A stretch of DNA of 64,000 nt from Gordonia crocea (GTDB lineage Bacteria; Actinomycetota; Actinomycetes; Mycobacteriales; Mycobacteriaceae): positions 62,001 through 126,000 of the forward strand of contig NZ_BJOU01000019.1 in NCBI RefSeq assembly GCF_009932435.1, read 5' to 3'. This document shows positions 1 through 7,246 of this stretch, one piece after another. The notes under the pieces are model-generated. The model saw only the letters and a list, made by a program, of their open reading frames with translations. It was not told the DNA's origin and did not search any database. Both the position numbers and the translations under genes were made by a program. Every line of letters starts with the position of its first letter. Within the stretch, counting starts at the first letter, position 1.

Positions 1-1
1 C

Positions 2-289
2 CGGTCGTCGCGGGTGGTCGGCACCCCCGAGCAGATCGCCGACATCTTGGAGCGGTGGCAGGATGCCGGTGTCGGCGGCATCAACGTGGTGAACTCCACC
101 ATTCCGGGCAGCTACGTCGAGTTCATCGACCACGTGGTACCGGTGCTGCGCGAGCGCGGATTGGTGCAGCGCGACTACGCCGACGGCACGGTGCGGCGCA
201 AGCTGACCGGTGACGATCTGCTGCCCGATCGGCACCCGGCCGCCGCCTATCGGGGGGCGTTCACGCCGGCGGTGGCCGCCGCCGACTGA
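2..289 (+). CDS. C-terminal end of an FMN-dependent NtaA/SnaA/DszA-type monooxygenase (5' truncated)
   Basis: Only the last 95 codons are present; the gene enters from outside the window. The tail (TPEQIADILERWQDAG, then a GINV segment, then FIDHVVPVLRERGL) is typical of luciferase-like flavin monooxygenases of the nitrilotriacetate/dibenzothiophene-sulfone group. These use reduced FMN from a partner reductase to oxidise small organic substrates in the cytosol. The C-terminal helix ending in DHVVPVLRERGL is the usual closing element of the TIM-barrel fold. The FMN and substrate sites lie upstream, so the substrate cannot be judged. The reading frame is open from base 2 to a TGA at 287-289. 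Family assignment is fairly safe; exact function is unknown. Confidence 0.7.
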   Translation, partial: RSSRVVGTPEQIADILERWQDAGVGGINVVNSTIPGSYVEFIDHVVPVLRERGLVQRDYADGTVRRKLTGDDLLPDRHPAAAYRGAFTPAVAAAD

Positions 290-518
290 GGCTGGCCGGA
301 CCGCGGAGCTGCGGCAGACTGAGGGGATGATCTGCCGCCGCCGTGCCGCGTTTGCGGCGTCCGGTCGGCTTGATGGAGCCACAATCAGTAGACTGCGGCG
401 GATCATCCGGGCCACGCGTAGCGGACTACCCGATTCCGCGGCCGGCGACCGCTGCGGCGTCCGGCGTCGTCGACCGGGTCCAGGTAGTGGGGGTGTGGGG
501 ATCGGATACGGTGGCGAC

Positions 519-1019
519 ATGCGCTACCGAGATCAGCCCACCGTCGAGGTCGAGATCAGCGTCGGCGCCGAGCCGTCAGCGGTGTGGCCGGTGGTCACCG
601 ACATCGCTCTCCCGGTGGGCCTGCCGGGAGAGTTGCAGCGGGTCGAGTGGCTCGACGGTGCGACCGAACCGGTGGTCGGCGCGCGGTTCGTCGGGCACAA
701 CAACATTGAGGGTGTCGGCCGCACCGAGACGATCTGCACCGTCGTCGAGGTCGAACCGGAGCGCCGTTGGGTCTACGAGGTCACCACCGGCGACATGGTG
801 CCGTGGGCGCAGTGGGGCTTCGAGGTCGATCCCTCGCGCACCGGGTCGGTGGTGCGCCAGTTCGCGCGCATCGGTCTGGCCCCCTCGCCACTGAAGGCCG
901 CGATCGACGCCGCACCGGAGAAAGAGGGGCGGATCATCTCCCGCCGCCTGGCCGGCTTCCGGGCGGCGATCACGGCGAACCTGGACGAGGTTCGACGGCG
1001 GTGCGAGTCGTCGGGCTAG
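519..1019 (+). CDS. SRPBCC/START-like (polyketide cyclase type) protein
   Basis: A 166-residue protein with the helix-grip layout of the SRPBCC superfamily. It opens with VEVEISVGAEPSAVWPVVTD, continues with a run of beta strands (VGARFVGHNN, RTETICTVVEVEPERRWVYEV) and ends in a long helix (FRAAITANLDEVRRRC). Such proteins bind hydrophobic ligands in a cytosolic pocket and are often annotated as polyketide cyclase/dehydrase or lipid-transport proteins; no catalytic residues are defined for this subgroup. The ATG at 519 is chosen because the domain starts about ten residues later. The open frame extends further upstream, but that part has no family-like sequence. Bases 290-518 hold no gene that I can support. 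The gene converges on the secreted protein at 1042 with only 22 bases between stops. Confidence 0.65.
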   Translation: MRYRDQPTVEVEISVGAEPSAVWPVVTDIALPVGLPGELQRVEWLDGATEPVVGARFVGHNNIEGVGRTETICTVVEVEPERRWVYEVTTGDMVPWAQWGFEVDPSRTGSVVRQFARIGLAPSPLKAAIDAAPEKEGRIISRRLAGFRAAITANLDEVRRRCESSG

Positions 1020-1041
1020 CGTTCGGCGTGTCGCCGGTCGC

Positions 1042-1467
1042 CTACGGGGAGGGAACGAGGCTGGAGCTGCCGGCGCCGTCAAGCGCCCGATAGATCCCGG
1101 CCATCGGGCCGACATAGATCGTCGTCGGTGTCGAGACGAAGTCTGTCGCCGCCTGCTGGGCGGGGTCATAGCAACGCACACCGACGCGGTACTTGCCGTC
1201 GGCCAACGGCGGTGAGGACACCGTCAGGTTCCCCGCACTGTATGACTTGTTGTCCGACAGCGTCTGAAAGTCGGTGCTGGTCCGATACTTCCGGAGGAAG
1301 CAGACCCAGAACGTCGACGGGGTCGACAACGTCGTGGTGATGGTCGCAACGTTTCCGGCGACGCTCACCTTGGTGGTCGGTGCTGCGCTCGCGGCACCGC
1401 TTCCAAGGCTGACTGAAATGAGGGCCGCCGCAGCCAGTATGCCGAGGCGGACGGTCGTTGGGGGCAT
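1042..1467 (-). CDS. Small secreted protein of unknown function
   Basis: A 141-residue protein with a clear Sec signal peptide: a short basic start, a hydrophobic core (LGILAAAALISVSLG) and a likely AXA cleavage site near ASA-AP around residue 28. The mature part is a roughly 110-residue beta-rich domain (VSVAGNVATITTTL, FWVCFLRKYR, YRVGVRCYDPAQ) with two cysteines that could pair. It resembles small immunoglobulin-like exported actinobacterial proteins, but I recognise no named family. A good ribosome binding site (AGAGGAG) precedes the ATG on the minus strand. The upstream region is shared with the divergent dehydrogenase at 1636. No function is proposed. Confidence 0.6.
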   Translation of the reverse strand: MPPTTVRLGILAAAALISVSLGSGAASAAPTTKVSVAGNVATITTTLSTPSTFWVCFLRKYRTSTDFQTLSDNKSYSAGNLTVSSPPLADGKYRVGVRCYDPAQQAATDFVSTPTTIYVGPMAGIYRALDGAGSSSLVPSP

Positions 1468-1605
1468 GGTCTTCTCCTCTGGTCGGGGTGAGTCGATCTC
1501 ATCGCGGACTCGAGGAGGTGGCGCGAGTAGACGACTACTCGAACTTTCCGACGGGCCGAACTCTCGACCCGATCACCAGGTTGGGAGGGCGCCGACGCCC
1601 CCGAC

Positions 1606-1633
1606 CGCAAACTAGAACGTGTTACAGTTTGCG
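1606..1633. promoter_or_regulatory. KstR-type operator embedded in a 28-bp palindrome, overlapping the -10 of the next gene
   Basis: TAGAACGTGTTACA at 1613-1626 fits the KstR consensus TNNAACNNGTTNNA exactly. It is centred in a longer palindrome whose outer arms CGCAAACT (1606-1613) and AGTTTGCG (1626-1633) are perfect reverse complements; 11 of 14 pairs match overall. TACAGT at 1623-1628 is a -10-like hexamer seven bases before the ATG at 1636, which suggests a leaderless transcript that a bound repressor would block. KstR is the TetR-family repressor of cholesterol catabolism in mycobacteria and rhodococci. The regulator's identity is inferred from the motif only. Confidence 0.6.
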
Positions 1634-1635
1634 AT

Positions 1636-2436
1636 ATGGGACAGTTCGACGGCCAGGTCGTCTACATCACCGGTATCGCCCGAGGTCAGGGCCGTAACCA
1701 CGCTGTGCGCTTCGCCGCCGAAGGCGCGTCGATCATCGGCCTCGACATCGCCGACCGGGTTGCCGATCACCAGACCTACCCGACGGCGACGGCCGACGAT
1801 CTCGCCGAGACCGTCCGGTTGGTCGAGGAGGCCGGCGGCAAGATCCTGGCCCGCCAGGGCGACACCCGCGATCTTGCGGTGCAGCAGCAGCTCGTCGCCG
1901 ACGGGATCGAGGCCTTCGGGCGCCTCGACCACGTCGTCGCCAACGCCGGCATCCTCACCTGGGGCCTGACGTGGGAGCTGACCGAGGCGCAGTTCACCGA
2001 CGTCGTCGACGTGAATCTCGTCGGTACGTGGAAGACCCTCAAGGCGGTCATCCCGCCGATGATCGAGGCCCGCAACGGCGGCTCGATCACGATCATCTCG
2101 TCGACGGCGGGGTTGAAGGCGATGCCCGCCCAGGCCTCCTACTCGGCGTCAAAGTTCGGCTTGCGCGGCTTGGCGCAGTCGGCGGCAAAGGAGCTGGGCC
2201 CCAAGCGGATCCGGGTCAACACCGTGCACCCCTACGCGGTCAACACGCCGATGGGTGTGGAAGACCCGGAGGCGTTCAAGGCCTTTGAGACCTACGGCGA
2301 ACACTTCCCGTCGATGATGAACCACTACCCGGTGGCGACCCTCGACGACCTGTCGGACGCGGTGCTCTACCTGGCCACCGCCCAGGCCGTGACCGGCGCG
2401 GAGTTCCAGATCGACATGGGGTCGTCGAAGGTCTGA
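1636..2436 (+). CDS. Mycofactocin-coupled short-chain dehydrogenase (carveol-dehydrogenase-like)
   Basis: A 266-residue SDR. The nucleotide-binding motif is TGIARGQG (residues 12-19). The RGQGRNHAVRFAAEGA stretch and the inserted acidic segment after the second strand are characteristic of the mycofactocin-associated SDR family, which keeps its NAD tightly bound and passes electrons to mycofactocin. The catalytic triad is visible as Ser155, Tyr169 and Lys173 (YSASK), and NAG in VANAGIL is the usual fold motif. No ribosome binding site precedes the ATG, consistent with the leaderless promoter overlapping the KstR-like box just upstream. Substrate is probably a cyclic, terpenoid or steroid-like alcohol, inferred from family and operator. 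mftE-G lie about 5 kb downstream. Confidence 0.8.
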   Translation: MGQFDGQVVYITGIARGQGRNHAVRFAAEGASIIGLDIADRVADHQTYPTATADDLAETVRLVEEAGGKILARQGDTRDLAVQQQLVADGIEAFGRLDHVVANAGILTWGLTWELTEAQFTDVVDVNLVGTWKTLKAVIPPMIEARNGGSITIISSTAGLKAMPAQASYSASKFGLRGLAQSAAKELGPKRIRVNTVHPYAVNTPMGVEDPEAFKAFETYGEHFPSMMNHYPVATLDDLSDAVLYLATAQAVTGAEFQIDMGSSKV

Positions 2437-2451
2437 CCGCCGTCGGCGGCC

Positions 2452-2778
2452 TCAGCCCTCGCGGATCGTCATCGAGGCGATCTTGTCCCCGACGACGGCG
2501 AAGGTGAACCTGCTCAGCCCGTTGGCCCAGGTGCTGCGCCAGTCGGCGACCACTGCCGTCGAATCGCCGGTGGTCGTCGCCTCGGTGACCGTCATGGTGC
2601 CCTTGGCCCCGATGAACTCTTTGTCGCTCCAGCCCTTGATCGCGTCGCGGCCGGTGAAGATCCGGCCCCAGTCGTCGACGAAGCCGTCGTCGGTGAATGC
2701 GTCGAGGAACCCGGCCTCGTCGTGGCGGTTGACCGCGTCGATGAAGGCGGTGACGGGCGGGGGAGTGGTGGTGCTCAT
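2452..2778 (-). CDS. SnoaL/NTF2-like small protein
   Basis: A 108-residue protein with the NTF2-like cone layout: an N-terminal helix (VTAFIDAVNRHDEAGFLDAF), the motif FVDDWGRIFTGRDAIKGW, then three strands (GTMTVTEATTTGDSTAVVAD, SRFTFAVVGDKIASMTIREG). Proteins of this class include ketosteroid isomerases, SnoaL cyclases and many ligand-binding proteins of unknown role. The ATG at 2778 is preceded by AAGGACG and fits the family length; the open frame continues upstream but gives no family-like sequence. It follows the SDR at 2835-3590 on the same strand after 56 bases and is probably co-transcribed with it, as SDR and SnoaL-like proteins often are. Substrate unknown. Confidence 0.7.
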   Translation of the reverse strand: MSTTTPPPVTAFIDAVNRHDEAGFLDAFTDDGFVDDWGRIFTGRDAIKGWSDKEFIGAKGTMTVTEATTTGDSTAVVADWRSTWANGLSRFTFAVVGDKIASMTIREG

Positions 2779-2834
2779 CGGATCGTCCTTTCGGTTGGTG
2801 TCGTCATTGTTGATTCTGGTGTCGATTCTGGTGG

Positions 2835-3590
2835 TCAGCGGGTGGTGTAGCCGCCATTGGCGAAGATCGTCTGGCCGGTGATCCACCATCCGTCGGTGGC
2901 CAGGAAGGTGACGATCGGCGCGATGTCCTCGATCTGCGTCAATTGTCCCGCCATTGCCTGCGACTTGTGGAACTCGACGCGCTCGGGCGTCTCCTGGCCG
3001 TAGAAGAACGGGGTGTCCATCGGGCCGGGTGCGATCGCGGTCACCGAGATGCCGCGCGGCGCAAACTCTTTCGCTGCGGCCCGGGTGAAGTGCTCGACCG
3101 GACTCTTGCCGCCGGCATAGGTCGAGTAGCCGTCGGTGAAGGCGCCGAGGAGGGACGTGACGATGGTGATGACCTTGCCGTCGTCGGCGAGGTTGCGTCC
3201 GGCCTCCTTGATGAAGAAGTAGGCGGCCTTGCTGTTGATGTCGAACATCGAGTCGTATTCGTCCTCCGAAGTCTCGACGATCGGCTTGCGCAGCACTTTC
3301 CCGACCGTGTTGACCGCAACGTCGACCGGGCCCAGGGCGGCCGCCGCGCCGGCGAACAACTGCTCGACGTTCTCCGGAACGGTCAGGTCGCCGGTCAGGA
3401 CGACGGCCTCACCGCCTTGTGACCGCACGTAGTCGGCGGTCTCCTCGGCCTGGTCTGCCGATTGCGGCGAGTTGTAGTGGAGGGCGACGTTGGCGCCCTG
3501 GTCGGCGGCCAATCGGCTGACCAGGCCGCCGAGATTCTTGGCTCCGCCGGCGACGAGAACGTTCTTTCCAGCGAGTGTGTGGGTGCTCAT
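2835..3590 (-). CDS. Short-chain dehydrogenase/reductase (SDR)
   Basis: A 251-residue classical SDR. The cofactor motif is a variant (GGAKNLGG, about residues 15-22, instead of TGxxxGxG). It is followed by ALHYNS, a strand-2 end lacking the usual acidic residue, which suggests NADPH use. The active-site segment is TSLLGAFTDGYSTYAGGK, giving the Tyr-x3-Lys pair. The C-terminus WWITGQTIFANGGYTTR is standard for the family. The ATG at 3590 has a good ribosome binding site (AGGAG, six bases away). It is divergent from the TetR gene at 3654, and the 63 bases between them carry inverted and tandem repeats, so local repression is likely. Substrate unknown. Confidence 0.8.
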   Translation of the reverse strand: MSTHTLAGKNVLVAGGAKNLGGLVSRLAADQGANVALHYNSPQSADQAEETADYVRSQGGEAVVLTGDLTVPENVEQLFAGAAAALGPVDVAVNTVGKVLRKPIVETSEDEYDSMFDINSKAAYFFIKEAGRNLADDGKVITIVTSLLGAFTDGYSTYAGGKSPVEHFTRAAAKEFAPRGISVTAIAPGPMDTPFFYGQETPERVEFHKSQAMAGQLTQIEDIAPIVTFLATDGWWITGQTIFANGGYTTR

Positions 3591-3614
3591 CCATGCTCCT
3601 ATATTGACGATACA

Positions 3615-3642
3615 TATCGCTATATCAGCGATACAGCGATAC
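3615..3642. promoter_or_regulatory. Inverted plus tandem repeat operator between divergent SDR and TetR genes
   Basis: TATCGCT (3615-3621) and AGCGATA (3627-3633) form a perfect 7-bp inverted repeat with a 5-base spacer. AGCGATAC at 3627-3634 is repeated exactly and immediately at 3635-3642. The arrangement sits between the starts of a minus-strand SDR (3590) and a plus-strand TetR gene (3654) and overlaps AT-rich -10-like sequence (TATAAC at 3643-3648). This is the usual place for a TetR-family autorepressor to bind. Binding by the neighbouring TetR protein is inferred. Confidence 0.55.
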
Positions 3643-3653
3643 TATAACGGACT

Positions 3654-4346
3654 GTGGAGAAGACGTCGAGTGATACCCGGACGCGCCTGCTGGACGCCGC
3701 GTCCGAGTTGATCGCGGCTGCGCCGGGCGAGGAGTTCTCGTTGCGCGAGGTCTGTGACCGGGCCGGAGTGAAGATGCCGACGCTCTACCATTTCTTCGGC
3801 AACAAGCAGGGGCTGACCGAGGCCGTCGTCGCCCGCGGTTTCGAGCAGTACGCCGCAGCGAAGGCCCAGGCGGAATCCAGTGGCGATCCGATACAGGACA
3901 TCCGCGACGGGTGGGATTCCCACGTCGCATTCGGGCTGGCGAACCCGGGCGTCTACGCGCTCATGTACGGCGCGGTGCGGCCGGGGGACACCTCGCCGGC
4001 CCAGGCTGCGCCGACCGCGATGCTGCGCACACTGGTGCGGCGCGCCGACGAGCAGAACCGCCTTGTCGTGCCCCCCGAGCAGGCGGTGGGCCACATCCTG
4101 GCGACCAACGTCGGGGTGACCCTGCGCCAGATCGTGGCCGAACAACCCGACCCGGCGCTGTCGGCGGCCGTGCGCGACGCGGTGATCGGGGCGATCACCG
4201 GGACGGGTGTGGCCGCGGCCGATACCCGGCGGGAAGCGCTGCTCGGTGCGCTCGACTATGCCGTGCGCAATCCGGACGTCCTCGGCACGACCGAGACGTC
4301 GTTGCTGGCCGAGTGGTTACGACGATTGGCCGACGACCAGCGCTGA
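3654..4346 (+). CDS. TetR/AcrR-family transcriptional regulator
   Basis: A 230-residue regulator with an N-terminal TetR helix-turn-helix: TRTRLLDAASELIAAAPGEEFSLREVCDRAGVKMPTLYHFF in positions about 8-48, where KMPTLYHFFGNK is the recognition helix and conserved FxNK end. The remainder is a helical ligand-binding and dimerisation domain with no recognisable subgroup. The GTG at 3654 is the start best matched to domain position; it lacks a clear ribosome binding site and may be read from a leaderless message. It is divergent from the SDR/SnoaL pair and most likely represses that pair and itself through the repeats at 3615-3642. The inducer is unknown. Confidence 0.8.
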   Translation: MEKTSSDTRTRLLDAASELIAAAPGEEFSLREVCDRAGVKMPTLYHFFGNKQGLTEAVVARGFEQYAAAKAQAESSGDPIQDIRDGWDSHVAFGLANPGVYALMYGAVRPGDTSPAQAAPTAMLRTLVRRADEQNRLVVPPEQAVGHILATNVGVTLRQIVAEQPDPALSAAVRDAVIGAITGTGVAAADTRREALLGALDYAVRNPDVLGTTETSLLAEWLRRLADDQR

Positions 4347-4381
4347 CCGGTCGTGGTGCGCCGGGCGTCACCTCATATCGT

Positions 4382-5302
4382 CTAGCCGCGTCGCACCCGC
4401 AGTACGTACCCGGTTTCGGTGCCCACGACGACGCTGTGCCGATCCCGGGGATCGGCCGCAACCGAGGTGACGGGTTGGCCGACCGGGGCGGCGCATGCCG
4501 CACCGGTGCGGATGTCGACGAAATAGAGCGTTCCGGTCGTCGACGTGACGGCGAGCCGGTCGGTCCCGAGTGGCGTCAGGTCATCGAGGAGCCCGGGCAG
4601 CGGGGCGGTGAGGTCGGCCGCCGGCGTCGTCCGCGACGGCGCGTCGAGGGGCACCCGCAACACGCGGCCGGTCAGGCTGGTCGTCATCGTGACGTAGAGA
4701 CTGCGGCCGACGACGGCGACGCCGTTGATGCTCGTGCCGTTGACGGTGAGCGTTGGGGAGAGGTTGTGCGGCGCGCGTGCCGACCAGCCGGCGTCGACGG
4801 TCCCGTTCCGGCGCAGCCGCACCACCCCGCGCCAGGTGTCGCCGACATGTCCCGCGCCGGCGGCGTCGAAGGCCAGGCCGTTGGGCAGGCCCAAGGCGCG
4901 GGCGAAGGGTCGGGCGGTCGGCTTCGGCGCCCGGGGGTCGAAGCGGTACACCGCACCGCTGCCCGTCAGCGTGGTCAACTCGCGGGTGAAAGAGGTGACG
5001 TACATCTGATCGCCCGGCCCGGACCGCACGGCGCCGGGGAAGGGCACGGCGACGCTCTTGACCACGCGACCGCGGGAGTCAAGCTGTTGCACAACGCTTT
5101 TCGCAATCCGGGAGACCCAGAGGCGGCCATCGGCGTCGTAACCGAGGTTCTCCGACCAGTCGACCGCCGGGGTCGACGGTGCGGTGACAGGGGTGACGCG
5201 CACCGGGGCGCACATCGTGGCGGCGTTGCTCGGCGTGGCCGTGACTGCGGAGGCCGCGGTCGCGCACAGTGCGACGACCGCCCAACTGATTGTCTTTCGC
5301 AT
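4382..5302 (-). CDS. Secreted SMP-30/NHL-like beta-propeller protein
   Basis: A 306-residue exported protein. Residues 1-28 form a Sec signal peptide (MRKTISWAVVALCATAASAV, cleavage near SNAA). The mature part has repeated strand blades such as YDADGRLWVSRIAKSVVQQL, GLPNGLAFDAAGAGHVGDTW and SINGVAVVGRSLYVTM, the pattern of SMP-30/gluconolactonase-like and NHL-type six-bladed propellers. Such folds include lactonases and strictosidine-synthase-like hydrolases. The metal ligands cannot be assigned with confidence, so enzymatic function is open. The ATG at 5302 gives a clean signal peptide. The gene is divergent from a TetR gene with a 23-bp near-palindrome between them, which suggests regulated expression. 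Confidence 0.7.
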   Translation of the reverse strand: MRKTISWAVVALCATAASAVTATPSNAATMCAPVRVTPVTAPSTPAVDWSENLGYDADGRLWVSRIAKSVVQQLDSRGRVVKSVAVPFPGAVRSGPGDQMYVTSFTRELTTLTGSGAVYRFDPRAPKPTARPFARALGLPNGLAFDAAGAGHVGDTWRGVVRLRRNGTVDAGWSARAPHNLSPTLTVNGTSINGVAVVGRSLYVTMTTSLTGRVLRVPLDAPSRTTPAADLTAPLPGLLDDLTPLGTDRLAVTSTTGTLYFVDIRTGAACAAPVGQPVTSVAADPRDRHSVVVGTETGYVLRVRRG

Positions 5303-5354
5303 ACAGGTGCCGCCCTTCTTGTGGTTGGGGAACAGAGTAGGCGCGCAACCGGAC

Positions 5355-5377
5355 TTACGCAACAAACTGTTGCATAA
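5355..5377. promoter_or_regulatory. 23-bp near-perfect palindromic operator between propeller gene and TetR gene
   Basis: TTACGCAACA (5355-5364), spacer AAC, then TGTTGCATAA (5368-5377): the arms match at 9 of 10 positions. CATAAT at 5373-5378 is a -10-like hexamer six bases before the ATG at 5385, so the operator covers the promoter of a probably leaderless regulator gene. The symmetry and position are those of a TetR-family autoregulatory site, and it would also control the divergent gene starting at 5302. Confidence 0.65.
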
Positions 5378-5384
5378 TGGGTGG

Positions 5385-5981
5385 ATGGTCGGGATGAACC
5401 ACAACTCCACGGCGCCGCTGGGCCGGCCCCTGGCGGGAGACATCAGCCGCCGGGTCGATGAGGCGGTGCTGCGCCTGCTCGCCGAACGGGGATACCACGG
5501 GCTGTCGATCAGCGAAGTCGCCAAGCGTGCCGACGTCCCCCGGTCGACCCTCTACCGGCGAGGCGAGTCGACGGCGAGTCTCGCCGTCCACGCCATCAGC
5601 TCGGTGGTTCCGGAGGTCCACGACGTGGACACGGGTGCGCCGCTGGCGGACCTCGTCGCGTCGGTCACCGACTTCGTCCATCGGTTCACCGCCAGCGACC
5701 ACACGCCGGTCGTCATGGAATTGCACGCGCTGGCGCTGCGCGACCCCCAACTCGCCGCGCTCACCGCCGAGTACCTCCGCCCGCGCGGAGCGATCCTCGA
5801 CCAGATGATCGCGCGGGCCCAGGCCGACGGCGCCATCGACCGGGCAATCCCTGCCGGCGCCGTGCGCGACCTGTTGATCGGCCCACTCTTCTACCGGTGG
5901 TTGATTCCCAAGCAGACACTCGACGACCAGACGGTCGCGACCATCGTCGGCGCGGTGATCTGCGGGGTTGCCCCCGCCTGA
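5385..5981 (+). CDS. TetR-family transcriptional regulator
   Basis: A 198-residue regulator. The N-terminal helix-turn-helix is SRRVDEAVLRLLAERGYHGLSISEVAKRADVPRSTLYRR (about residues 19-57), ending in the recognition helix RSTLYRR where most TetR proteins have TLYxHF. The C-terminal part (AALTAEYLRPRGAILDQMIARAQADGAIDRAI) matches the TetR_C subgroup common in actinobacteria. The start at 5385 is preferred over the ATG at 5394 because a -10-like CATAAT lies six bases upstream, compatible with leaderless translation. It probably binds the 5355-5377 palindrome. Its stop abuts the stop of the racemase gene on the other strand with no spacer. Confidence 0.8.
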   Translation: MVGMNHNSTAPLGRPLAGDISRRVDEAVLRLLAERGYHGLSISEVAKRADVPRSTLYRRGESTASLAVHAISSVVPEVHDVDTGAPLADLVASVTDFVHRFTASDHTPVVMELHALALRDPQLAALTAEYLRPRGAILDQMIARAQADGAIDRAIPAGAVRDLLIGPLFYRWLIPKQTLDDQTVATIVGAVICGVAPA

Positions 5982-7085
5982 TCAGTCGTTCCAGAGCGAC
6001 GCCGGATCCGTGGCGGTGCGCTGCGGTCCGGTCGGGGTGTCGGGCTGGGTGCGCGAGAAGCGAGGGGCCACCTGCGCCTGCATCACCCCGTCGATCTCGA
6101 CGAGGGTGCCGCGGGCGGCGAGGTGCGGGTCCTGCGGGGCCTCGAGGAAGTCGAGGATCGGCGAGACACACGCGTCGGTGCCGTCGAAGACCGCGGCCCA
6201 TTCGTCGCGCGTCTTGGTCTTGAAGACCTCGGTGAACTTGTCCTTGAGCTCGCCCCAGCGGCCCATGTCCAGCTGATGGGGCAGATCCTCGCCCTCGAGG
6301 CCCAGCCCCTTGAGGAGCTCGGCGTAGAACTGCGGCTCGATCGAGCCGACGGCCATCCACTTGCCGTCGGAGGTCTCGTACACCTCGTAGAACGGGGCGC
6401 CGGTGTCGAGGAGGTTGGCACCGCGGCGGTCCTGCCACAGGCCCGTGCCGCGGAAGGCCCACATCATCTGGCCCAGGACCGAGGCGCCGTCCACCATGGC
6501 CGCGTCGATGACCTGCCCCTTGCCGGAGACGCTGCGCTCCACCAGGGCCGAGAGGATGCCGATGACGAGGAACATCGAGCCGCCGCCGAAGTCGCCGACG
6601 AGGTTCAACGGCGGGGTCGGCTTCTCGTCGGCGCGGCCGATCGCGTGCAGCATGCCGGTCAGCGAGATGTAGTTCATGTCGTGCCCGGCCAACTCGGCAC
6701 GCGGTCCGTCCTGGCCCCAGCCGGTCATCCGGCCGTACACCAGACCGGGGTTGACCGCGGCGAGGTCCTCGGGGCCGAAGCCGAGGCGCTCCATGACGCC
6801 GGGGCGGAAGCCCTCGATGATCGCGTCGGCCTTGGCGACCAGGTTGAGGATGGTCTCGCGGTCGGCCGGGTTCTTCAGGTTGGCCTCGACGACGCGCCGG
6901 CCGCGCAGCAGCGCGTCGGCGTTGCGACCCTCCTTGGGGAGTTCGCCCGGCCGCTGGACGCGGATCACGTCGGCGCCGAGGTCGGCGAGCAGCATCGCGG
7001 CGTGCGGGCCGGGGCCGATGCCGGCGAACTCGATGACGCGGACGGAGCTCAGAGGGCCGGGGCGGCCGGAGTCGTGAGTCGTCAT
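5982..7085 (-). CDS. mcr: Alpha-methylacyl-CoA racemase (class III CoA-transferase superfamily)
   Basis: A 367-residue enzyme of the CaiB/BaiF superfamily, in the racemase rather than transferase branch. Alignment by eye with M. tuberculosis MCR puts the three catalytic residues at a constant offset of nine: His135 (AGHDMNY), Asp165 ([10 protein letters not shown]) and Glu250 (AVGSIE). The enzyme interconverts (2R)- and (2S)-methyl-branched acyl-CoAs so that beta-oxidation can proceed on steroid side chains or methyl-branched fatty acids, in the cytosol. A GGAGG ribosome binding site precedes the ATG at 7085. The KstR-like box at 1606-1633 suggests the surrounding block is concerned with steroid-like or branched lipids, but this gene has no such box. 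Confidence 0.85.
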   Translation of the reverse strand: MTTHDSGRPGPLSSVRVIEFAGIGPGPHAAMLLADLGADVIRVQRPGELPKEGRNADALLRGRRVVEANLKNPADRETILNLVAKADAIIEGFRPGVMERLGFGPEDLAAVNPGLVYGRMTGWGQDGPRAELAGHDMNYISLTGMLHAIGRADEKPTPPLNLVGDFGGGSMFLVIGILSALVERSVSGKGQVIDAAMVDGASVLGQMMWAFRGTGLWQDRRGANLLDTGAPFYEVYETSDGKWMAVGSIEPQFYAELLKGLGLEGEDLPHQLDMGRWGELKDKFTEVFKTKTRDEWAAVFDGTDACVSPILDFLEAPQDPHLAARGTLVEIDGVMQAQVAPRFSRTQPDTPTGPQRTATDPASLWND

Positions 7086-7164
7086 GGCGGGGTGCCTCCA
7101 CAGGGTCGCTGGCGCGTGTGAGCACGCGCGCTTTCAGTTGATGTCTGCCGTCCAGCATTTCATA

Positions 7165-7180
7165 CCGAGCAAGCGCTCGG
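7165..7180. promoter_or_regulatory. TetR-type inverted repeat upstream of the racemase gene
   Basis: CCGAGC (7165-7170) and GCTCGG (7175-7180) are perfect reverse complements around AAGC. The core CCGAGCAAGCGCTCGG resembles the TetR-family operators found before fatty-acid and acyl-CoA genes in actinobacteria. It lies in the 161-base gap between the divergent racemase (start 7085) and mftE (start 7247). No regulator gene adjoins it; target and regulator are inferred. Confidence 0.4.
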
Positions 7181-7233
7181 CAGAGGGCCGGCCGACCTTG
7201 CCCGACACCGTATCGCCGAAGCCCTCGCGCGAC

Positions 7234-7239
7234 TACACT
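7234..7239 (+). promoter_or_regulatory. Probable leaderless -10 element of mftE (TACACT)
   Basis: TACACT fits the actinobacterial -10 pattern TAnnnT and ends seven bases before the mftE ATG at 7247, so transcription would begin at or beside the start codon. No ribosome binding site is visible in front of that ATG, which agrees with a leaderless message. A convincing -35 is not seen. Confidence 0.45.
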
Positions 7240-7246
7240 CGGCGCA

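Noticed and set aside
5982..7085. Reading the CaiB-like protein as a CoA-transferase
   Set aside because: The His135/Asp165/Glu250 set matches the racemase branch at constant spacing, so racemase is the better call.
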